Assembly: GCA_963970005.1 (NCBI GenBank)
Contig: CAXAMN010021995.1
Coordinates: 432,695-496,694 of the forward strand
Length of the DNA stretch: 64,000 nucleotides
From: Durusdinium trenchii
Taxonomy: Eukaryota > Sar > Dinophyceae > Suessiales > Symbiodiniaceae
Direction of reading: 5' to 3'
Below are positions 44,337 through 55,844 of the stretch, piece after piece (the stretch's first letter is position 1; every line of letters starts with the position of its first letter). The translations under genes were made by a program, and so were the position numbers. The notes under the pieces are model-generated. The model did not search any database, was not told the origin of the DNA, and saw only the letters and a list, made by a program, of their open reading frames with translations.

Positions 44337-45971
44337 AAGTCGGCGTCTTGCCGTCTTGAACTTGAAACCCACGGGCGCGTGCGATGACCTTTATTTTTTA
44401 ATAGTTAAGTTATGTGGCTTAAACGTACTGTTCTGTACAACGTCCATGCTCATTTTTTGAAAACCATTCCAAGCTGTTCCAAGGGTGTGTCTTCTTATGT
44501 TTCAGCCACCTTGATCCTTTTGCTGGGAATTCTGAACTTCACCATTGACCATTCAACACGTTTCGGTTTGCAGTCAACCCCGGGGTTTCGAGGGTGATCA
44601 TTTTTGGTGGTGCTTGGTGCACCGTATCGAAACGAGGATTCTTTCCACCAGTCTTTGCCTTCAGCCATTGCAACATGGGCTCTCTCTCTCTCTCTTTCTC
44701 TTGAGGATGCTTGAATATGCTAACCTTTGAGGACTCTTATCCTATTTAGTAGTCGCCTAGTAGGTCTGGAAGACTGTTACAACTAGGTGCAACTCAGACT
44801 TTGTCCTTTGAGGCCTGGAAGACTTGGAGTCTTCTTTCCAGCTCGAACGCTTCAAGGTCGCAGACCGATTCAGGGGGGGACAATCGCGAGACGCGTGAAT
44901 CCGTGATGATCAGAGACACGGCGAGAGACCTGAGGTGCTTCTGGCAAATGTGCCCAGCGACCATCAGGCAGGTAGTACATGGCAGTTTTCAAGGCAATTC
45001 CCGTATGGTTTATGCATGGTTGAATGGTTTGGAAAGACAGGTTGTTTTATGTCCACCGCTGTTTCACTTTCATGTCACTAGTTCTTCTCAACGATGCCGC
45101 AAAGATGAAAGCCATTGGCTCGTTTAGAAGTGCTGATTTTCAACACTCGGTTGATCCCACGCAAGCATGGCCAACTTCCGTGACTCAAGCAGCTCAACAC
45201 ATCATTCATTGAGTGGACCTTCAGCAGACGAGGCAGTCTGAATTATGAGTGTTTCCTTAGCATTGCCCTTTTCAGCTTAGAATGGATGCTGCGCAGCGCC
45301 TTCCTATCAGCTGTCCCCGTTGCTGTTGGCAGCTGTGAAGATGAGGCTATTTGATGACCAATTGTGTTGTCTAAGAAACCCTGACATCCAACATGACCTG
45401 CGCACGCTGCCTGTTGCATGAGAAGGTTGTCAACCAGCAAAGTGGCCAATTGGTTTTGCATAGGGGGGCACTGCAGACATAGGTGCCAAGCTGCCCATGT
45501 ATATAGCTCCTCTTGATGAACAACATCCGGCACAACCAGTTCACTACTTTGAAACACAAGAATTTATCCTTTTCTATGGGTACTTACCTGGTTACTTGCA
45601 CGTATATATTTACAGGGTGTGCAGGATGTTGTCCATCAACATATTATTCCTCGTCTACGTGCTCAACTTGGTTACCCGACAGGTTGGGCGACTTTCTCGC
45701 GCCAACTTGGGAAGGGCCCGGTACCTTACTCTATTAGCTGGGTGTGCACCATGCTGCAGTCTGCTGGAAGTCCATCAGCAAGTCCCACTCACAAAGTGGA
45801 ACGCTTTGATACAACAGAATCATAGCACTTAGTAATGATCAAGATGTGCATGATTGAATGTCCTTGACAATAGCTTGTAGGTTTTGTAGCAGAATCCGTC
45901 ATGATGCTCTGTGCTCGTAGCTGTCCAGATCTAGTCCATCCCTGTCCATCCTCGCTCCGGGGCCTTCCGCC
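44337..45971. other. Intergenic sequence
   Basis: No supported gene. It holds a (CT)n tract near 44682-44700, an imperfect inverted repeat (45513-45639) and overlapping open frames on both strands at 45243-45830 without family motifs. Confidence 0.4.
45513..45639. repeat. 22-nt imperfect inverted repeat
   Basis: TTGATGAACAACATCCGGCA (arm from 45513 to 45534) pairs with TGCAGGATGTTGTCCATCAA (arm 45618-45639), with two mismatches and an 83-nt spacer. Confidence 0.7.
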
Positions 45972-48394
45972 ATGCGATCACTGCTCTTGGCGGTGGCCTG
46001 GCCCGTGGCAACGGCCGTGCCCAGCGTAACCCTGTCGAATGGCGTGGAGATGCCGATGGTCGCCGCCGGCAGCTGGCAGCACCTCGAAGCTTTCCACCGA
46101 GCTCGTTCGACCGTTCAGGTAGTTTTTTGGGAGAGAGGCCCCTGTCTAGCTGCAGATGCTACAACGATATGATTTGTTTATATTTGTTTGCCATATTTGG
46201 ACCATTTTGCTGTTGATGTGGCACAAGACCGCTCTGAGTAGGGAGTGCCTTTTTCATGTTTGTTCCGTGTAGCGTTCGTATGATGAAAGGCCAGAAAATC
46301 GTCCTGAACTGGTCTGTCTGCGCCGAGGTACAACAGCTCAACGGCATACAGTTCCATCACATCCGCACTGAAAGCAGGCTTCACCATGATTGACACGGCA
46401 TTGGATTACCACAATCAGGACCATGTTTCCCATTGTTAGGTTTAGTTTATAGACGCCAGAATGACAGCCTGCCTGATGATGGATAGGGCCACGTTGTTTT
46501 GGAAGGTGCGCGCATTCTGCACCAATGACTGTGCAAGTTTTCTGGGGGAACTGCTGGGACTGTGCCATCCAATCTGCATCAGTCTTCCAATGGTGAATTC
46601 AGAGCTCCATATATAGGCTTCACATTTCCAGGAGGCAGCATCGCCCATAACCAGTCTGGTACTTGATAAACATCTCCTGTTGAACAGGCCCTGTTGACAT
46701 GCAAAATGATGTGTAAACCCGCCAGCGTGCTGGTTGTCGAACACATGAACCTTGTCAGGACGGGGTTGGCAAGGCCATTGCCGAGTCAGGAATTCCGCGG
46801 GAGAAGATCTTTGTGGAGACCAAAGTGCCTGGTTGTGGTCTGGATCCTAGCACAATGAATGTCTTCAATTGCTACCAAGCTACAAAGAGAGATTTAGAAA
46901 CAGACTTGAAGCTATTAAACCTCTCCTATGTGGACCTGGTCATCGTGCATTTTCCGCCCATTTCCTCGATGATCACGCGGTCCTGCAATAGCTGGTCTGG
47001 AGGGTGTCAGATGGTCAGAGCACAGTGGAAGGCCATGAATGAGTTCTATGCGGAAGGCAAGGCGCGTGCCATTGGTGTGTCCAACTATTGCCCCAGCTGC
47101 TATGACTGCTTAGAGTCATCCAACCCTGTGATGACACGATTGCCAATGGTCAACCAGGCAGGGAGTGTCACTTAAAGTATGGGCCATAGGGGCTTCTTCA
47201 GGATTCGATCCACAAGCTTCGCCTGGTGGATTGAAGCATGTTGGCAGGTGCACATCTAAAATCTGCCCAATCTTTGGAGCACTCTCCACCTGAGGTGCAA
47301 CTTCACCTCGGCATGGGCACAGATCCCGAGGGCTTTGTGTCCTACCACAAGGCCAAGGGAATTCAACTGCAGGCGTACTCTGTGCTGGGGAATTCCATGA
47401 CCCATCATGCCAGCTCCTGGTCTTGAATGCGGGGCGCAGATGGATGCCGGAGTTGTTGCCGTGCTCCACCTGTTGCCTTCGCTCGTTCCGGTGGTCCGCC
47501 CCAACGCCCCCCCGAACCGCCTCGTCTTCCAATGGTCCACGTTCTCGGCGTGCATATCATATACTCTATATAGTACCGTGTAGTAGCACGGTGTGAATTA
47601 ACAATGTACTAAATACATAGTACTGTATGTATAATACTGGGTGTGGGTCTTCGTTCCCCCTCAGAAGCTGTGCTATGCCCTGGCTAAGAGCTGGCATGGC
47701 AGCTCAGGCTCAGAAATTCTGAACGGCAACCTCACAACATCCATCGGAAAGGCTCACAACAAGTCTTCAGTCCAAGTGGCCTTGAAGTGGGTTATTTCCC
47801 AAGGCTGGCGGCCAGACGCGGTGGCTTTGCAATTCAAGAATCGATGGTCACAATGTGTATTTTGGAGGATAGTTTCTTTTGCGTGAGGATGACTGGATGA
47901 CTAGAAAGCACTAGTGAGTCTTTGGGGTCTTCTGCGTGACACCAATATGGCACGGAGATAGCAGAGATTTGCCTCCTGTAGCTGCCAGGCATGTGAAGAT
48001 TTTCTGCAGTTGACTTGGCTTCATGGGATGTTCACTTCCCGCCCGGCGCCAGGCATCCCAGCGGTGACCAAGTCATCCAGTTCGGAACATTTGAAGGAAG
48101 ACTTGGATCTGTGGTCATGGAACTTGACTACTCAGGACGTCCCAAGTGCCTTTCACATGCTCGGAATGGTGTTGATGCCCCACATACCTCGGATGTCCCC
48201 AGCAGACAAAAGCATCAATATTATGCTGGAACCAGATTCCTTCCTGAAGCAAATCCTTCAAAGATACCAACTCCTTCAGCGGGTTTTACCACCACACGTT
48301 GTTCCACCAGGAGAAGCAGCTAATGGATGCCCACCGCAGCCCGAAAGGGTCGCCATCCTTTGCATGCAATGCAGCGGAGGCAGTGCTTGTTTAG
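45972..48394 (+). CDS. Aldo/keto reductase with signal peptide, seven exons
   Basis: Complete reconstruction: exons 45972-46078, 46328-46418, 46759-47157, 47295-47389, 47703-47803, 48053-48135 and 48311-48394 (TAG) join in frame to 319 codons, the usual AKR length. The N-terminus MRSLLLAVAWPVATAVPS looks like a signal peptide. Family motifs follow: LSNGVEMPMVAAGSWQ; ALKAGFTMIDTALDYHNQ with catalytic Asp and Tyr; IFVETKVPG with catalytic Lys; LVIVHFPP with catalytic His; KARAIGVSNYCPSCYD; IQLQAYSVLG; SSVQVALKWVISQ; IPAVTKSSSSEHLKEDLD, the NADPH-binding loop; and a terminal SPSFACN. The catalytic tetrad is intact, so NADPH-dependent carbonyl reduction is expected, possibly in the secretory route. 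All six introns have non-GT donors: GC, GA, GC, GA, GC, GA. Each has an AG acceptor. The substrate is unknown. Confidence 0.9.
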
Positions 48395-49223
48395 CTCAGG
48401 CGGCTGAGCAGATTTTCGCACGACGTGTGAGACGTGCAGAAAGGCCCTTGGTGATTGGAGCAGAGCTTTGTATATTTGAGTGCCCCAATTCCCTTTGCCA
48501 CTGCAACATCTTCAATCTTTACCAACACAGTCAGTGGAGGCCCCACCCTGCCACCACCTGGTTTTCATCCAAGCAGACGATTTCACAACAGTTCTTTGAT
48601 TATCCTGCCATTTGAGGTCTGGGATGCGGCCATCAGCTATGATGACAATCCCAAGGCCTGAGCAGTTGACAGGGCCTTGGTGCGTGGAAAACCTATGGAA
48701 AACCTGCCCAGGGGCCATTGGATCCATCGATGCGCTGGGCGATGCAAGGAGCTTAGAGGGCCTTGATGGGAAGTCTCGAAAGTCTTGGTTGCCCCTCGTC
48801 TTTGACCCCTTCTCTCTGTAGATTTGTGATGAGATAATGGTTGTCATGAGGTTGCATTGCATGTGAATCTCCCCCAAAATTGCCAGACCAAAGGCATGAC
48901 GGGGATGTTAAAAAATGCTGCAATTGGCAATTGGATTGGGAAATGGCGATACTAGACATGCTCGCCAAGTTGGCGACTGACTGACACGCTGAAGATATTG
49001 AACAACACCACGGCGCTTCTCTCATGCACAGGCCGATGATCAGTGCCCAGCACTTGCCTTGGAATGCAGCTTGTTTTACACCGGGTCACATGGAATAGAG
49101 GTCTCAATTTTCAATATTTGCTTCGGCCTCAGGAATCGAAGCTGCTTGGCCAGAATGGTCGGCCCCCTCTCCTGGCGTGGGTGAGATCCTTAATCATTCC
49201 CAAATCGAATGTGCTGCCTCCAG
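48395..49223. other. Unassigned, possibly early exons of the next gene
   Basis: The + frame at about 48528-48661 reads GGPTLPPPGFHPSRRFHNSS and ILPFEVWDAAISYDD before a stop and could be an exon. A segment near 49070-49135 (HRVTWNRGLNFQYLLRPQE) is also open. No joins were established. Confidence 0.3.
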
Positions 49224-49830
49224 GTGCTCAGTTACTTGTGCCAGACACGCCGAGTGACGGAATGTCTACAGGCCGATGAGTTGGTCCAGACGCATCGTGC
49301 TGTTGACTGGGAAGGCGTGGGACTGGCACTGGCCACCGCCGGTTGCGGCACTCGCCAGCGCGGTCGCCCGGTGGAGGTGGGGCCGGGCAGCGTGCTGCGA
49401 GCACAGCTGCCGTTGCTAGAAGAAGCCGACCTGGTGATCTTGGTGACCTGGGAAGGCCGGTGAAACGCAGTGAAACCGCCAGTCAGGGTTGATGCCAAAT
49501 TTCAGGAGCTATCACTTGAACCACGTGTATCCATTGGTCAGAATACAATACAGATGGCAACCAGATGAGACCAAATTGGCTCCTAATGAGTCATGCCCCG
49601 CTGCGCAAATCTATGCAACAGTCCATCTCCACATGGCTCACATAGTGATTGACATGCCGCCAGGTGAGCTCTCGCAGGAGCATTGGGCCCGGACAGGAGA
49701 TCGCCTTGCCCATCGATGGCGCTTGGTGGAAGTGGCCACCATTAACGTCAGGAAGCTGAGGATGTTGGAGATGGGGGAATTCACGAGGAAGTCAATGTTC
49801 CACTGCCAACAGGGTGACCTGCGTGATTAA
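49224..49830 (+). CDS. Unknown protein, at least three exons
   Basis: Exon 49224-49459 (phase 2, GT donor) reads LSYLCQTRRVTECLQADELV, DWEGVGLALATAGCGT, GRPVEVGPGSVLRAQLPLLE and DLVILVTWEG. It joins in frame to an exon starting at 49506 (SYHLNHVYPLV). A further open segment, about 49660-49830, reads PPGELSQEHWARTGDRLAHR and LVEVATINVRKL. The GC-rich, codon-like composition supports coding. Function is not recognised and the 5' end is missing. Confidence 0.5.
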
Positions 49831-50141
49831 TGGCAGCTGTCCTTGCGTTTGCTCAGTGCTGCTCTATGGCTCTAGGCCAACCTGCTACAGCCATAGAAAC
49901 GGGCAAAGCACGAGGGCTGCAGAGCAAAGGTCTGGTTACATAGTGTGACACAACACCAAGAATTCTGCTCCGAGTTCAAGCTTTCAGCCTTATATAATAT
50001 ATATAGTCAGGAAATGTCAGGAAGCAATGAACAGAAGAAGCCATGCCATGCTTTCAAGATCCAAGAGTCAGGGCCCTGTGTAAAGGAACAACATTTATCA
50101 ATCAATTATCACACATTTTGTGCGGCTCACCGTGCTCGCAC

Positions 50142-50780
50142 ATGGCTTGCAAGCGGCGCGTGGCGCGGTTTTGGGTGCCTTTGTGCCTGTGTGGCTTCGT
50201 CCTTTCGACCACCTTCGTGGATCACCCAAGCTTCAACGGATCGGTTCTCACGCCAAGTCGCCGGCGCGAAGCCAATGTGGCGAAGCCGCGGTGCACACCA
50301 CGGCTCGCATCGTCTGGATCGATCTACACCGTGCGGGCAGCCAACAGTGCAATGATGCTCCTGGTCGCAGTGACATTACTCGCATTGAAGAACCAAGCTG
50401 CACTGGCTTGGTGGGTTGGGTTTGGGTTGCATGCACTCCTGAGCAGCATCATGCGCAGATTCCCTTTTCCAACGACAATTCCTGCTAGCTTTCGACGCGA
50501 AGCACGGTCCAATTTAGCCAAATCCTACATCGCTCAAGCGATTCTTCTTTCGATCACTTTCACCAGTGAAAGCTTGGTTCCAACTTTGGTCTCCAGATAT
50601 TTGCTCTTTGCATTGATCTTCCTGACCAGTATTTTCTTTGATTGGCCTGATCCTCCGCTGCTTGAGCAAGCACCTGCCTTGGTCTTCCCTGGTGCGGCAT
50701 GCCAAAAGTGTTATTTGTTTGTGTGTGCATATCCTTATCTACCCCCCTGTAGCCACAGGAGTATGAAATCTCTGTACTAG
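50142..50780 (+). CDS. Predicted plastid-targeted membrane protein of unknown function
   Basis: From ATG 50142 the protein starts MACKRRVARFWVPLCLCGFV, a basic n-region followed by a hydrophobic signal-peptide core. A Ser/Thr/Arg-rich stretch follows (SVLTPSRRREANVAKPR, then RLASSGSIYTVRAA). This is the bipartite signal-plus-transit layout used by dinoflagellate proteins that reach the plastid through the secretory route. Four hydrophobic segments follow: MMLLVAVTLLAL, AWWVGFGLHALLSS, SYIAQAILLSITF and YLLFALIFLTSIFF. No family was recognised. The frame after about residue 190 (CQKCYLFVCAYPYL) may be intronic, so the 3' end is uncertain. The longer start at 50043 would disrupt the leader and is less likely. 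Confidence 0.5.
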   Translation: MACKRRVARFWVPLCLCGFVLSTTFVDHPSFNGSVLTPSRRREANVAKPRCTPRLASSGSIYTVRAANSAMMLLVAVTLLALKNQAALAWWVGFGLHALLSSIMRRFPFPTTIPASFRREARSNLAKSYIAQAILLSITFTSESLVPTLVSRYLLFALIFLTSIFFDWPDPPLLEQAPALVFPGAACQKCYLFVCAYPYLPPCSHRSMKSLY

Positions 50781-53632
50781 AGTGGTCTAGACAACCCAAG
50801 AAACGGCATTATTTGGTTCGGATTTTGGAAGCCCAACAAAGCTGGTAGGAATCTGATGAAACGTGCATTGGCCACGGTTTTCAGCAGCACTTCTTTTGCC
50901 CTGGAGGTGCAATCCCCACCAAGAGCGAAGCAGGCTCAGGCCCAGCCATAGGGATTGGTCCAAAATGGTTATGGTGCTGTTGCGTCCAAAATGGAACAAG
51001 AGCGGGAAGACCATCGGGACTCGGTCTCGGCAGGACTCTTAGAATAATTGTATATAATTCTTCCATTTCCAGACATGCTGGTTCGGGTCCCTACATGGAG
51101 CACACATGTAACAATGCCCGCTGAGAGTAACAAATTAGCAATATTGGCTTTTCAACCTGGGCCGACCTGGGCCTAGTCGATCCACAGTTCGGTGCTCGTT
51201 TGCTCGTCACTTGATTTCGTTCATATTCAGCTGCAAGGAGGCGTCGAACGGATATCAAGCTACAGGTGTACAATAACTTCCGTCTTTCCCATGTAGAATG
51301 GTAGAAGTTGAATATGTTACCTCCAAAGACCCTCTTCCTCCACAAACAGGAGGTTTATCGGTTTCTCTGCTCTCATGTTTTGTTGGATGGAGGGCAGTAC
51401 AGGGCAATTAAGCTTATTGGTGGCATAATATATATATATATAACATTATATAACTACAGACAATAGCACGTTTGGCCTCTGCACTGCAGGAGCAGAAAAC
51501 TCCGCGACTAGCAGATTTATCATGCGACTGGTTGGCATCCTCTTACTTGCGAAGAGTCTCGTCCAAATGACTTCAGACCAGACCCCTGAAGTCTTTTTGT
51601 CGCAATGTAGTTGGAGGCCGTTAAGGTTTGCGAACACAGAGCTTTGGACAGGCTTATATATATATATTTGTATATATAAGCAGTGTCGCTGTGAGATCTG
51701 TGAGGCTGCTTTCCAGCCAAACTTGCCAGTCAGCCCTGTCATGGGGTGCGGCGTTCTTTGCGCATTGTATGGTCAGTTTCTTGGTGGCGAAGCCCAAGAA
51801 ATGAGAGCGACACTACGACCCGGGTGAGATGGCAGAAGTGAACCTTGATCAGGGATTGTGCAGCAAAAATTGCTTTGCATGAGATCGTTTGCTTTACATT
51901 AAGAAATAAAGGTCGTGACAGTTGATGACAATTGTGCGTTCTTTTCTTGAGAGTTGTTGCTTAACTACTTGCTCGTTCCAAGTCATTCTGTCCTGCTGTC
52001 ACAAGTTGCGGCCAAACCGCTCCCAAGCCGCGAAATAAAACCGTGGTCTGTTGTAGCACAGCCGACTGCCATTACTAGAGATCGCCTGATCTTTTACATG
52101 GCGCTTGGTTCTTGTCTTTGCCAGATCAGGGATGCAGATGCAAAGGAATACTGTGTGCTGAGGTGGATTCCACGTTCACATCTTCGCTACATCAGGAGTC
52201 TCACAGACTTTGTCACGTGCCATTTTTAGAGTACACGCCCCATGTACCCTCAGAACTCTTAGCAGCAATTCCCAACAATATGTAGAAATCACCACTTGGG
52301 ATTGGTTGCCCAGAGTCTGGCTAGCCTGGCTCAAGGGCACTGTCATTTGCTCACTGCGGCGCTTGGCACGCAACCGATGGCAGGATACCTTACTACGTGC
52401 TGGCCTTGAGGCGGCTGGATGCCAAGACAGCCAATCCAAGACGAGTGGCAACCCGTGTAGCGGAAAAGTGCTAAAAGTACAATTTGAGTGGGCGAGCAGT
52501 ATTTCCCAGACATATTAACATATTGTTTGGGCATTGAGGTGTCTTTTTTTTTCCTGGCATTGGCACTCCCTGAGCCCGCTTGCAATGCCTCCTGAGGTGC
52601 AACACTTGTCCGACGTCACTGCTGACCTGCCCTTGCACTCAGTTGCGCTTACACGTTGGGGTCCCAGTGGACTTTTGCGTTTTCTGGCACACTGCTGCAG
52701 AGGCTTGTCATTAAAAGTCGTCCAGATGTACTTCTGCCAGAGGCCACCACACATGAGAAGATCTAGGGAAGAGAGATTTTCTATATATATATATATCTAT
52801 ATACATTAACAATATACAAACAATTTAGAGCAAAATGTGTGCGGTTCAGAAGCTGCGGGACAGCCTAGAAGATCCTATTGACATACAGCTTCTCAAAATG
52901 AGTTCCTCCAGGCCGGAGTAAATCCAGGTGCGATAGACCAACCATTGGCAGTCCAGATTTGTCCAGGGTCTTGTGGAGCACATTTTCCAACTGGACTTCA
53001 GTTTGCCGTCTGGACTTCAGTATGCAGATGTTTCATTGTGGGGCTTTGGGTCCGGCAAAGCACGATCAAGAGTGGCTGGTGTGGCTGGTGCATGCTTGGG
53101 ATTTCTTTGGCCGCTGCAAGTTTCAGTCGAGGTAGGTACCTGCAAAGCCACACTGCAAACATGCATGAGCGACAGATTCACTGGCTGCTTGAGATGGATC
53201 AATCCCCATCCGACCTGTGGTGTTCAAGCATTCTAGGATGCAGATGCAACACATCCTTCCTTCTTTCTCATGGAGCAGAATGAAGAATCCTTACAGGTCC
53301 TTACACGGACCTATATAAGTTATATATACAGTAATATATATAAGTCTCAGATTCGGGAGCTCCTTGGGTGAGAACCATGAAGTCTGGCCTCGTCCATGCG
53401 CCATGGCCATGAAGGATGGCTCTAAGTACCGGGTGCGAGCCCGGAGCCTGACGAGCATGCCTGAGGGAGATCCAGGCGATAGTTGGAATGCAGGCTGGGA
53501 GTGGAATCTGTTCCATGCGCTGTAGCTCCGCCAATAAGGATTAAAAGCTGTCTCGACACAAGCACAGTCCATCAAACAAGTACGTAGGGATCTCTCCAAG
53601 TGCCGCGCTGCCCAGTCTCGGCCGTCGTGGAG
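50781..53632. other. Mostly unassigned, weak exon candidates
   Basis: The + frame 52275-52440 (ITTWDWLPRVWLAWLKGTV, RRLARNRWQDTLLRAGLEA) and the one from 52585 (PPEVQHLSDVTADLPLHSV, then TRWGPSGLLRFLAHCC) are protein-like but unlinked to a family. (TA)n tracts lie at 51426, 51656, 52782 and 53310. Confidence 0.3.
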
Positions 53633-54640
53633 ATGGAGAGCTTTGGCCCTCCAGAGGGGAAGAAAGCGCGCGACTCCCGTTGGGCGACTTGGGCCAGCTG
53701 CTTGCCGTGTTGGACGGAGGATGACAAGGTGCGTGGACCGGAGCGGTGTGTGTTAAAAAAATAGGGAGGCATCCCATCCCAGTTCGAAAATAGAACAGAG
53801 CCAGGGGGATCCAGGGGGTCCCTCGATTCAAAAACATACCCAAATACGTCCAACTACCCCAAATACATCCAATTACCCTCAATCGTCCCGCAGCCCAGCT
53901 TTGGAATTGCAGGCCTCTGAGTCCTGCCTCGACAGGACCTGGCCTCTTGGCGCCTCTCAGACGCTGAACGAGCTAAAGCCAGGGAATGCCTGGCAGAGGC
54001 CCGGAGAACCAGCAAAGATGGATATCACAGACCTTCCATGTGCTTCATACGCCAGGAGCCGCACATGCTTTGATGGATGTCAGCAAATGGAATATATTGT
54101 GCGGTTTCGTTTTTGCACGTTTGGGGCAGTTTCAGATCAAGTAGGTTTGGCATTTGTCATGGGAGCTTGTGTTGCCCTGACTGCTTTTGCTAGGACATCC
54201 TCACGGGCAAATGGGCACACTTTCAGCTCGGCACTGGGAACGAGAAGAAGCCCCGGCAAACCGAAAGCAAAAGCAAGCAAGTACCCATGAGGCGACCCGT
54301 GCTTCTTCGTTTTACTGTATGGCACGGTGCCCTTCAATCATTTTGGCTTATTTGATGATCAACATACTGATACATGCTGCAACAATTTGTATTGTGCGTT
54401 TGGTTCAGCCACATGTCACTATATAGCCTACTTCGCCATTCGCGGTGAGGCCAATCCATGAAGAGCCGGAGCAGTTGGACGGTTGCCCCTTCTGTGCGTC
54501 TCACGTGCCTGAGGCAGCGGATGTCCTACGCTTCGAGACACTCGGCTTGGAGGGGAACGCTGTCACAGCACTGCTTCGCTGCTTCGGGGGGGTTCTCCGG
54601 CCAGAAAAGGCCAGATGCATGTTTCGGATCATAATGGAAT
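53633..54640 (+). CDS. Unknown protein, four exons from a clear start
   Basis: Exons 53633-53728, 53936-54016, 54194-54280 and 54427 to about 54640 are all phase 0, with donors GT, GA and GT. The protein begins MESFGPPEGKKARDSRWATW and continues WRLSDAERAKARECLAEARR, ILTGKWAHFQLGTGNEKK, a lysine/serine-rich linker, then EEPEQLDGCPFCASHVPEAA and TLGLEGNAVTALLRCFGG. There is one C-x2-C pair and no recognised domain. The end of exon 4 is open: it may continue or splice to the next gene, which begins about 100 nt later on the same strand. Confidence 0.55.
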
Positions 54641-54736
54641 ATGTATGGATTCCAATGCACTGGCTCATGTTGGCTCAAGATTCATTTGTTTCACCTTTTT
54701 TAATTTTAGAGCCTTCTTTTTTGTTTCTTTTTGGCA

Positions 54737-55844
54737 ATGGCGCGATCATTCCGGGTCGTTTTGGCCAGCTTGGGAGGTGAGGACTTATGCACCATGGAGG
54801 TCCCGTATAGTACCAAAGCAACGGAGCTGAAGCACAACGTGGCACGGGAATTGGCTTTGTATCCGTACACCTTCAAACTCATTGCCGCTTCGGGTGCGGC
54901 GGTGGAGGGCAATGAGTGTATCAGACATTTCGCTGAAGATGGACGCATCGATCTCACAGTGGTCAAGATCGATGGCATACCAAGTCCGGATTCGCGAGGC
55001 TATGTGCAGTTGCAGGCACAACCTACGGGGGCCCCAGTTCAGATTAGCCGCACCTTCTTGAGGACCAAACAAGCCGTGGGTGCCTTTCTTTTCGTTGCTC
55101 TTGGCCGCTGCCTTCTCTTTCCGCGAAAGCTCTCCAAGAACCCTCGCACGCTGACGAGACGGCGGCGTTGTTTTTGGGCGGTCTCATACGTCGTGTACCT
55201 CTTGGAGGCGTTGCTGTTGAACCGTACCGCTAAGGGGCTCATGCTCCTGAAGCAGACAGATAGCATTTTGGAATATATTGAAAAAAATCAAATCCTGTCG
55301 ACCAGCCCCAGAGCTGAATGCCCAGTGCTACCATATAGAAACTCGCACCCAGGTTATTACCAATGAGGATGGTACTATCGATACAGAGACCTATGAAGTT
55401 CGTGTCGACACCGCCCGATTCTTGGAGCCACTCAGGGTCTCACACTGGACAGATGTGACTGGTGATGTGATGTATGGCCTACGATATTTCCCGTTGTTTC
55501 AAGTTCACTTTGATGTCAAGTGGGAGGCGGCAGATGAAAGGACCCATAGGGATCATCAGCAGCAGCGGGAGCAATTGCATGTGCGGGCACAGGCAGCTGA
55601 TGATAGCCATGACATTTCAGAGAAGCTCCGTTTGATTGATGAGGATGGACAAGAGTGCACTTTTCGCAGCGACATGATTGGGACAACTGGAGGTTCTTTT
55701 CCAGTGTGGCTGGGCTATTTTCCCTACGCCGTGTGTTGCTTCCTTGGTTTGAGCTGGCCTTACCGCTACTGTTTGTCACAGCAGGCCATCAAGGGTGATC
55801 TGATTTTTCGAAAACAAGTTTGGTCCCATGCGCTGGAGAACTAG
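54737..55844 (+). CDS. TMEM151-like membrane protein with ubiquitin-like N-terminus, frameshifted
   Basis: The first 75 residues (MARSFRVVLASLGGEDLC, TKATELKHNVARELAL, DGRIDLTVVK) look like a ubiquitin-like beta-grasp fold. The rest follows the TMEM151 plan: a helix ending SYVVYLLEALLL, then DSILEYIEK, a CYHIETRTQVIT segment like the CYHY/RT core, LRVSHWTDVTGDV, FPLFQVHFDVKWEAADE, and a final helix PFPVW-type segment reading SFPVWLGYFPYAVCCFLGLS then WPYR. Frame 1 carries residues up to the IEK; frame 2 carries the rest. Removing one A from the seven-A run at 55281-55287 joins them exactly where the family alignment requires. This is either a sequencing/assembly error or a pseudogene lesion. 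No intron is needed, so the gene is unusually exon-long. TMEM151 function is unknown. A short segment near 55872-55920 (LRVIVLKEDLEANVPQ) may be another exon. Confidence 0.65.

Noticed and set aside
50114..50136. CATTTTGTGCGGCTCA before the plastid-leader gene
   Set aside because: Needs an internal insertion to align with the spliced leader; too weak to claim.
54330..54350. Leader-like CATTTTGGCTTA before the TMEM151-like gene
   Set aside because: Only about ten bases match and the AAG end is missing.
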